Assembly: GCA_009823505.1 (NCBI GenBank)
Contig: VZQC01013712.1
Span: 2,588,519 to 2,652,518, forward strand
DNA length: 64,000 nucleotides
From: Rhizomys pruinosus
Taxonomy: Eukaryota; Chordata; Mammalia; Rodentia; Spalacidae
Direction: 5' to 3'
Shown: one piece after another, positions 56,661 through 64,000 of the stretch
Position numbering within the stretch: position 1 is the stretch's first letter
How the letters are laid out: each line of letters opens with the position of its first letter
Program-made: the position numbers and the translations under genes
Notes under the pieces: model-generated
Seen by the model: the letters and a program-made list of their open reading frames with translations, nothing else
What the model was told of the DNA's origin: nothing
The model's database searches: none

Positions 56661-58190
56661 GATTCCTGGCCTGTCAGAACTTAATTTTTTAAAGAAACAG
56701 GCTACATATTTTTATTTATATGTAAGCTTTCCAGCACCCAAGAAAACTCTTTCCCATCCCTTCCCATATTAAAGATCACAAACTCTCAGGAGTCTCCAGT
56801 CCCTCAGGTCGTTGGGACAGCAAGTAATGACCTAGGGTGTGGGGTTGGGGTGTGGGGTTTCCTGTCAGTCTCACAGCTAGATGGAGAGCCGCTACCACTC
56901 TATGCCTGACACTCACCACCCAAGCTCCTGAACACCTGCTCTCCGACGTCAGGCAGCCCTGAAAACAGTTCCATAAGTAGTTCAGGGGAGAGGGAATCTG
57001 CAGGATCTAGACTGCAGTGATGATGAGTCCTGTTTCTACCCTGGGTTTCTCCCACAGCGTTCCCTTGGGTTCTCAGGCACCGTGCCGATTAACACACTTA
57101 ACAGGATTGATCATTTAACGGGTCAGCTGAGCGCTGTGTGCTAAAATTTGCTGCTACACTGAGTTCCTATTAATTTATCTTTCTGTTCACTTTCTACAGC
57201 TGTTCTCCCAAGGCTGCTCCATCCCATCGCTCTGGATTAGCCACCAAAAGCCAGCTAGGGAGGAAGAGGCAGAAACAGGGACCAGGAGAGGACAAGCACT
57301 TGGAATGAGCGCTCAGTGGCTGACAAATGCCTTTCCAGGTGGCTTTCTTTGTTGTTTGACCTCCAATCAAGCAGACTCCACTGAACAGACTAAAGGCAGT
57401 CTGTGATTAAAGTTGCTCTCCCTCTCTCATCAAGTTTAAGTACTAGCACTCTTTTTTTCCTTATGAATCATTACTCATCTGATCTCACAAACCCCACCTT
57501 ATGACATATTCCTTCTGCAACTGGAGTTAAATTTAGAAATCTAAAGAAGTCCCTATGAAAGGAAAGGCCTTTCTGAAAAATCAACAATTGGCATTACCAA
57601 GATACTTTCCTGTTTTTCCGTTATGTGTATGCCTAAAGGACAGATGTGTTAAAACAGGAGAAATATCCTACAATTTGTGAATTAATAGTTCTTCATTTGC
57701 AGATAAAGCATTCTACAGGGTTAGCCAATTCTCTTTTGTCCTTTGCTCTTGCTCCAGAAAACTTCCCTCTGTCTGCATGTTTGCCCTGCAGCAACCAGCA
57801 TCAATATTTCCAGCCAACCCCTGCTGGGCCTATATCACTGTTACTGGCACTCAATGACACTTGCTTCTTACCAGCTGGTAAATCAGCAGCAGCACACACT
57901 GGGTGTGACTCACAGTAGATGAACCCATATCCTGGAGTTTCATCTTCTGGTTAAGTCACAATATACACACTGACCTTTAATATAATGCTAACCTTCAGCC
58001 TCTGGGCCTTAGATGATCAGCTTGGATGTCCTGGGTAAACCCATGTCTGAGCCATAAGACCATTCACTTACATTAGGGTGTCAAGGAGCCAGTATGCAGG
58101 ACTGAGGGAATTCATTCACAGTATTGGCCAGTGATATCCTTCAGCAGATTGTCAAATAAATATTATATACATTTAAAACAAAATATAGTA
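56661..58190. other. repeat-free sequence
   Basis: No interspersed repeat recognised. A plus-strand frame at 57646-57918 (90 codons) has no family resemblance. A half-CRE-like gacgtca lies at about 56944. Confidence 0.4.
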
Positions 58191-58194
58191 CTGA

Positions 58195-58316
58195 ACATGC
58201 TGTTAACCATACCTGTAATCTTAGCACTGGGACCCTTAGAGAATAGAAAGGTCATGAGTTCAAGGTCAGCCTGGAAAATATAATGCGACCTTGTCTCAAA
58301 AATAAATACATAAAAC
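58195..58316 (+). mobile_element. B1-like fragment, degraded
   Basis: 'acctgtaatcttagcactgg', 'atgagttcaaggtcagcctg' and 'accttgtctcaaaaataaat' in order. Confidence 0.65.
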
Positions 58317-58464
58317 ATTTGAAAAAATATGTTCAACTCTCACAGATGACAGAATGTATGAATTCCAGTCGGAAGGGGCTGTGGGAGAGAGCCTCAAGAA
58401 ATTTTTCTAAGAAAGCAGTTTTTGAAATCATATCATAGGAAAATAAGGGGAGAGAATAGACAAC

Positions 58465-58560
58465 AAAGAATTAATTGTCTACTACATGTCAGGTATTGTT
58501 TTTAACTCATCCATCTTCCTAAGTACGGTTAATAAGACTACTGCTTCGAGAGCCGTTGAA
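58465..58560 (+). mobile_element. MIR relic (tentative)
   Basis: 'ctactacatgtcaggtattg' and 'taactcatccatcttcctaa' match the MIR 5' half in order. Strongly decayed. Confidence 0.4.
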
Positions 58561-58854
58561 GATTCCTGACATGTAACCCTAGATCTTTTAAGTAGAAATT
58601 TCAAGGTTGGATTTCCTTAAGTAAGGAATATCTTTCTAGGCAAAACTTTAAACTCATGAACCATGAAAGAAATTGTAAATTTTACTGCAAACAAATTAAT
58701 CAGGCTTGCAAATAAAAATGAAATAAGTTAAGCCAAATGAAAAGATGGACTATAAAGTGTGTACAAAATTGGAACACTTCAAGCAACAGTATTTTTATGA
58801 AAATATAAAGTTTTCTAAAAAAGTGGTAAAAATAAATCCAACAGAAAAATACTT

Positions 58855-59062
58855 GGGGCCAGTTACATGACTCAGAGGGTAAAGGTACTTTGCAAACCTG
58901 GCTCTGTTCATTTCCCACAATACACATAAAGGTGGAAGGAGAGAACTGATTCCACAAAGTACTCCTCTGACTTTCATATACATGCTATGACATGTATATG
59001 TATGCACACAAAGACACAGACGTAGGAACACACAAACATGTATTGTACACACAAACAAGAGC
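58855..59062 (+). mobile_element. RSINE1/B4-type SINE
   Basis: 'ggggccagttacatgactca', 'ggtggaaggagagaactgat' and 'actcctctgactttcatata', ending in CA-rich sequence and (AAT)n. Confidence 0.7.

Positions 59063-59091
<29 letters not shown>
59063..59091. repeat. (AAT)n microsatellite
   Basis: Nine to ten AAT units at the SINE 3' end. Confidence 0.93.
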
Positions 59092-59093
<2 letters not shown>

Positions 59094-59138
59094 TTAAGTT
59101 TAAAAAAAAGACATGAATGGACATTGTACATTTTTTGA

Positions 59139-59273
59139 GACAGAGTATCCCTCATAGAGTCAGCTGGCCTGGAACTCACTATGTAGAGCAGGCTTGCCAA
59201 GATCTCATGGAGATCAGCCTGATTCTGCCTTGTGAGTGCTGGTATTAAAGGTGAGCACCACCATGTCTTGCTA
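59139..59273 (-). mobile_element. B1 SINE, old, antisense
   Basis: 'ttgagacagagtatccctca', 'ggcctggaactcactatgta' and 'attaaaggtgagcaccacca': reverse B1, diverged. Confidence 0.82.
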
Positions 59274-60390
59274 CACTACAGAATTTTTAAAACCATATGG
59301 ATACATATAAATTGTGAAATTTATCACAACCTAAATTGAATGCAAAAGAATAAAACAATGTATTACAGCAAGAGGAAAATAGATTATCTTTTCAGTTAGC
59401 TGGAGTTAAAGCTACTCTAATAACATTGGAGAGCAATGTGCTAATGTCTGTAGAAAATGCAGATACATGCATGGACATATACTGAAAGATAATTCCAGAT
59501 GAACGTACAAGAACAGGCAACTATGGCTGGTTTATTTGTTATTGTTCTTGTTGCTGCTGCTACTGCTGCTGTTGTTCCTTTGCTTGTTTTGGAAGACAAG
59601 GGGATTGGTAATATGCAATGAAAAGTAAATTTATCTTTTATCTTGTATTTTAGTATACTGGATTGTGCTTCATATCCATACTATTACACAATTAAACATT
59701 CAAACATTTTATTTTGTGATTTTGAGTACCCCAACTCCACTGAGACTGACAATGAGACTTGGTTTAACAAAAAGAATTTAATCAAGCTTAAGCTAGAAGA
59801 CTGGCATCCTGGGCTTCTACCATCCACCTTTGTAGCTTTTGATCTAAGGAGAATGAATGATGCAGCAATAACTAATTAATGCAATTGAATTGGCATTTAG
59901 AAATATTCATTATGTGTACCATTTTCTCCATTTAACAAGTATTTACATTGATCAAAACCAACATAATCATCTATCATTAAGATTTTTCATTAGATAAACT
60001 TTGAAAATCCATATGGAACTTTTAAAAGAAAGAGAACTACATACTTATATGGAAGTATTTGAAAGATAAACTATGAGAGACAACATGGACATTGCAGAGC
60101 AATATGCATATGATGATGCTATTTGTGTAAAAATGTTTGAGCATTAGGAGAATAAAGTATATCTGTACTTGTTTAAAGAATAAACACCAAATTAGTTGTA
60201 TCATTGCCTTTGGAAGAAGTTGGTGTTGAGCAAATAGAGAAGAGAGAATTTTTTATATCTTTTCTGTCCTTTTATCACTTGAAATCATGCAATGTATTAC
60301 CCCCATCAAAATTAATTCAGGTTAATTTTTAAATGCAAATTGTTTATATTTAAATAAGTTCAACTTATTAATGAATACACAAGAAACTGG
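59274..60390. other. unique AT-rich sequence with a short (TGC)n tract
   Basis: Triplet (TGC/TTG) tract at 59549-59575. A 78-codon frame (59643-59879) has no family features. Confidence 0.4.
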
Positions 60391-60396
60391 AAACCA

Positions 60397-60480
60397 GCAA
60401 AGCCTGGTAGTACAAGCCTATAATCCTGCTACATCAGAGACAGTGGCAGAAAGATCCCAAATTCAAGACTGCTTGGGCTG
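60397..60480 (+). mobile_element. B1-like fragment, degraded
   Basis: 'gcctggtagtacaagcctat', 'aatcctgctacatcagagac' and 'aattcaagactgcttgggc' in B1 order. Confidence 0.5.
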
Positions 60481-60489
60481 TGGAGAGTA

Positions 60490-60805
60490 GGTGTGTGCTC
60501 TGGAGCAGCAGACTGTAGCTTTGTCCAAGTGCAGGGGGATGAAGATGCAATGGGTGAGGTCTCTAGCCTGAAGAGCAGGAAGGAGCCTAGGCCCAAGGTT
60601 GGGATGAGCACAACACCACTGGGATGGTCTAACTAGTAAACAAGAGTAGATGTCCACCCTGGAACAGGAGAATGTAGCTGATCATATTGTAGATGAATCA
60701 GGCTGCAATGGGCAAGGTCTGACTAACCAGGGAAGTCAGGAGTTCTCAGGTTGGAGGAGCAGGAGCAGCCCTAGACCAAAGCCTGAGATGGGGATAGCAG
60801 GTGAG
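60490..60805. repeat. diverged tandem repeat, about 158-bp period, two units
   Basis: Blocks recur about 158 bp apart: aatgggtgaggtct (60549) and aatgggcaaggtct (60707), with related 'gagcaggaaggagcctaggc' and 'gagcaggagcagccctagac' further on. GC-richer than the surroundings and directly upstream of an L1 fragment. Class unknown. Confidence 0.6.
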
Positions 60806-60859
60806 ATAGGTATGGGTTGTGGAGCATTCTACTGAAGAGATACTAGTGCAGTCATGCTT

Positions 60860-61445
60860 GTTGTTGTTCTTTTCACAATAGCCAAGAAATGGAAATAACT
60901 TAATGTCTCTCTGCTGGTGAATTGATAATGAAAATGTAGTATATTTACACAATGGAAATCAATGCAGCTGTAAAGAAAAGTGAAATCATGAAATTTGCAG
61001 GTAAATGTACAGAACTAGAAACTGTTATACTAAGTGAAGTAACAAGGACTCAGAAATACAAATGACGTTATGTTCTGCCTCATTTGTGGATCTTAGCACC
61101 AAATCCTCATATGTTTGTGTATATCCTGATGTAACCACAGGATAATGGAAAGAAAATATGGAGGTAAAAAGAAAGAAGATGTCCAAGGGAGGGGTATAGT
61201 AGGATATGGGAGTTAATAAAGGGGAAGTGGGAGGTATTTAACTGGGAAGGGAGGAGAGAGGGTTATACAAGGAACCATGGGAGTAAAGGGGAAGATGGGG
61301 CTCCAGAGAAGGGGGCTAGTAGGAGACAGGAATTAGGGAAAATGGAGGTACTTTAATTGAAGAAGAAGGAAAGAGAGATGCAGATAAAGGAGAAATAATT
61401 TGTGTATGTGGTGCAAAAACCAGAAGAAATGTATTAGTTCAAAAG
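60860..61445 (+). mobile_element. L1 ORF2 end and 3' UTR, sense
   Basis: 'cacaatagccaagaaatgga', 'gtatatttacacaatggaaa', 'atgcagctgtaaagaaaag' and 'ctgcctcatttgtggatctt' are the degraded ORF2 3' end. A purine-rich 3' UTR follows (61140-61400). Confidence 0.75.
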
Positions 61446-61559
61446 CCTACTGAAAAATACACATTCAATGTATGCATATGAGTTGCATGTTTACAGCTGT
61501 AGACCATATAACAAGAAACACAATGTTAGACAATAGAGCATTCCATTTGAGGTGCTAGT

Positions 61560-63060
61560 CAGGGTAGTTCAAGAGACTCCTAAAATAGCATGAGCTACTG
61601 ACACAACCTTTGATTACCTCCCAGCTGAAGACATGACATACTTCAGACACAGAACTTGGAGCAATGGAGCTGATACTGACATGGAAGACTCCACCTGAAG
61701 TCTAGTTCTTATGATTCTAGAAAATACTATGCAAGCTAAGGGACAAAGATCAACCAATATTCTGACCCCAGATGTAAAGCCTAATAACTAGAACAATGGT
61801 CAGCACAGCATGTATCGCTATTGGTGCAGTATTGACAGTTTTATCTTGGGGATTAATTAACAGCTATCTAACTTGACTTAAAGGCCACTCAGTGGGAGGA
61901 GACTCATGTGTGATCATTTAAACACAGCCAAATAAAAATGGCTGGAAAATCATAGATCCTAGAGAAAAACCTATCTCTGTCTCATCCCTCAACAAACATA
62001 ATTTCTTGCAGTATGCTAAGTACATGTCCTTATATTTACAGACAATTATACATCTAACCACTTACCAAAGAAGCTTCTTTTTATAACAGATGGAGGTTAT
62101 TTTAGAATTCCACAACTGGTCAAACACAGAGAATAAGTGTAAGATTCTCAGCTTTAAGTGACACATCTACAATGAAACCTCTACACCTAAGGCTCAGAGA
62201 ACATAGCAGAACAAGGATTACAGAGAATGTTAATGCATCTCTCAAGTCTCAGGAGCAGAGTTTCCTCATGCAACAAAGGGTGATTAGCACAGAGAAACAC
62301 AAATGACCAATTTATAGAGTCTTACAGACTGCAGAGTGTGTATCCCTGCATAGGACTCCTATATTATACCTCACCCACTCATAGCTCAAGGACCATTGTG
62401 GAAGAAGGGGCAGAAAGATTATAAGAGGCAGGGTTGGGGGGCTGGAGAGATGGCCTAGCGGTTAAGAGCGCCGACCGCTCTTACAGAGGACCCGGGTTCG
62501 ATCCCCAGCACCCACATGGCGGCCGAAAACCGTCTGAAACTCCAATTCCAGGAGAACTCCAGCTCCAGGGGAATCCGATACCTCTTCTGACCTCCGCGGC
62601 GTTGCACGACACGGGTGCACAAACCTGCATGCAGACAGTACATTCATACACATACAGAAATAAATAAAAAAAAATTAAAAAAAGAGGCAGGGTTGATGCA
62701 TGAACACAAGGAAACAGAGGCTGCAGAGTGTTTGTCTCTGGATAGGATACCTATATTAAACCTCTCCCACCCAAGGCTGAGACCATTGTAGAAGAAGGGC
62801 CAGAAAGAGAATAAAGAGGGATTGCAGTCAGTAAGAGGTAGAAGGAAAAAAAGTAAGGTGACAGGCTATATACAAAATACATTATGTACATGTCAAAGAA
62901 TAAAATCTAATTTAAAATTTCTGCATCAAAAAAGTTAAAAGTGAGAAAAAATGCAAGAGGAGACTTAACATGCATGGCAGAATGCATGGGTACTTGTCTA
63001 AATTTCATTAAGAAATGTTGTATGAAATACACAAAAACTCAATAAAATAATAATTTAAAA
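61560..63060 (+). mobile_element. older L1-type 3' UTR repeat, split by a young SINE
   Basis: The longest uninterrupted relative of 13913-16180: 'tggagcaatggagctgatac', 'gcacagcatgtatcgctatt', 'gacaattatacatctaacca', 'acctcacccactcatagctc', 'gacttaacatgcatggcaga' and 'gaaatacacaaaaactcaat', then an A-rich end. Part of 62320-62440 recurs at 62710-62820, so a second copy or an internal duplication is present. Confidence 0.7.
62437..62681 (+). mobile_element. young B3-like SINE with 17-bp duplication
   Basis: Starts ggggctggagagatggccta with CpG-rich A/B-box region, the 17-bp duplication and an A-rich tail. Perfect 14-bp target duplication aagaggcagggttg (62423-62436 and 62682-62695). The clearest recent insertion in the window. 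Confidence 0.96.
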
Positions 63061-63072
63061 ATAAAAATACCC

Positions 63073-63295
63073 CAGGCTAGAGAGATAGCTCAGTGGTTAC
63101 AAGCACTGTCTGCTCTTTCAGAAGACCCAGGTTTGGTTCCCAGCACCCATATGAAAGCTAACAACCATCCATAATTCCAGTTTCAGGGAATCTTATGCCT
63201 TCTTCTGCCTCTATGGACATTGCACAGCATAAGTTCACTTACATACATTTCAGGTGAAACACTCATACACAGAAAACAAATATAAATGAATCAAA
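63073..63295 (+). mobile_element. B3-like SINE, older copy
   Basis: 'aggctagagagatagctcag', 'gttcccagcacccatatgaa' and 'ataattccagtttcagggaa', then an A-rich end. Directly follows the L1-type repeat tail. Confidence 0.88.
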
Positions 63296-63487
63296 AATTT
63301 GAATAATTTAAATAAAAATACCTAGAAGTAAACAGGAATAAAATAGGTATGAACTTCCAAACACAAATAGGAGAACAGATCTGGTTGGAGAGATATAGCA
63401 CCTACATCAAACGTCAATAGTATATGGAGTACTTCCTACTCGGTTCATAGGTGCTGTGGTCTAAATGCTTAGGTTCTCCAGTGATAG

Positions 63488-63660
63488 TTAATATTTTCAA
63501 CTTGACAAGTCCTAGAATTGCCTAGGACACAAACTCCTGGGAATGTTTTTAAGGAATTTTCTAGACTGTATTCATTGAGGTGTGAAAATCCACCCTACCT
63601 GTGGGCAGCAACGTTCCTTAGACTAGGTCCAAGACTGAATATTAATAATAGCATAAAAGA
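63488..63660 (-). mobile_element. fragment of the rodent repeat seen at 13515-13912
   Basis: 'gttaatattttcaacttgac', 'ttttaaggaattttctagac' and 'ccaccctacctgtgggcag' correspond to the reverse of that repeat's end ('tgtgtcaagttaacac'). Confidence 0.5.
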
Positions 63661-63674
63661 AAAAGGAAAAAATC

Positions 63675-63868
63675 TGGAAAGATGTTTCAGTAGTCAAGAG
63701 TACTGGCTGCTTTTGCAGAGGATCAGGGATCAATTCCTTGCTAGGACCACATGCCAGTTTGTAAGTGTCCATAACTCCAATTCCAGGGGCACTACATGCA
63801 GGTGATGCACTTGCATACATATATGCAGGCAAACACTTGGATACATAAAATAAAAATAAGCAAATATT
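63675..63868 (+). mobile_element. B3-like SINE, older copy
   Basis: 'ctggaaagatgtttcagtag', 'ggctgcttttgcagaggatc', 'ataactccaattccaggggc' and 'atgcaggcaaacacttggat', then an A-rich tail. Confidence 0.82.
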
Positions 63869-64000
63869 TTTAAGAGGAAACTAACACTAATAATTACTAC
63901 TTGTTTTGGTAAGAGGGACTGAGGCAATAGTTCTATGAACTGACAGGCAAACTAAGTTTTATTAAACACATGTGGAACACAGTAATCAACAAGGTGACTT

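Overview
Mammalian genomic DNA, almost certainly from a muroid rodent. The evidence is B1 SINEs, B3/B2-superfamily tRNA-derived SINEs, B4/RSINE1-type SINEs and rodent-style L1 LINEs, set in AT-rich sequence with CA/GT/TA microsatellites. The youngest SINEs are a B3-like subfamily with an internal 17-bp duplication, unlike the B2 elements I know from mouse, rat or Chinese hamster. A muroid outside those lineages is likely (inference). No bacterial-type genes, CRISPR arrays, rRNA or functional tRNA genes are visible, and no intact host protein-coding gene can be supported. Almost every open frame of 60-180 codons is chance, a fragment of L1, or a read-through of a SINE.

Layout. 1-13 kb: L1 3'-end fragments in both orientations, an old antisense L1 (about 1.15-2.99 kb), scattered SINEs and (CA)n tracts. 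13.5-16.2 kb: a nested island in which an old L1-type 3' UTR repeat carries a B3-like SINE, a 383-bp solo LTR with a 6-bp target duplication, and an antisense L1 fragment. 16.6-19.4 kb: L1 3' UTR, stacked SINEs, unique sequence. 19.4-25.5 kb: a nearly full-length but dead L1 on the minus strand (candidate 5' UTR, ORF1 with a repetitive coiled coil, ORF2 endonuclease and reverse transcriptase), split by a young SINE. 25.7-31.3 kb: an ancient L2 3' end, a sense L1 ORF2 fragment and B1 copies. 31.3-32.9 kb: unique. 32.9-33.9 kb: an old B3 SINE split by an L1 copy with a 5' inversion. 34-41.4 kb: L1 3' ends, then mostly unique sequence with MER5-like and MIR relics. 41.46-41.73 kb: (TA)n, an 82-base assembly gap and a 44-bp palindrome. 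42-51.4 kb: SINE clusters, L2/MER5 relics and unique sequence.

51.4-58.2 kb is different. Here I recognise no interspersed repeats apart from small tandem duplications. The centre (about 54.7-56.6 kb) is GC- and CpG-rich, with a good CTCF-like motif, paired ETS-like motifs and a strong minus-strand 5' splice-donor sequence. This is the best candidate for a promoter or first exon of an unidentified gene or lncRNA. 58.2-64 kb returns to degraded SINEs, L1 3' ends, a diverged 158-bp tandem repeat and one more young SINE.

The window reads as an intergenic or intronic stretch shaped by several rounds of retrotransposition. Target-site duplications and nesting let the order of many insertions be read directly.
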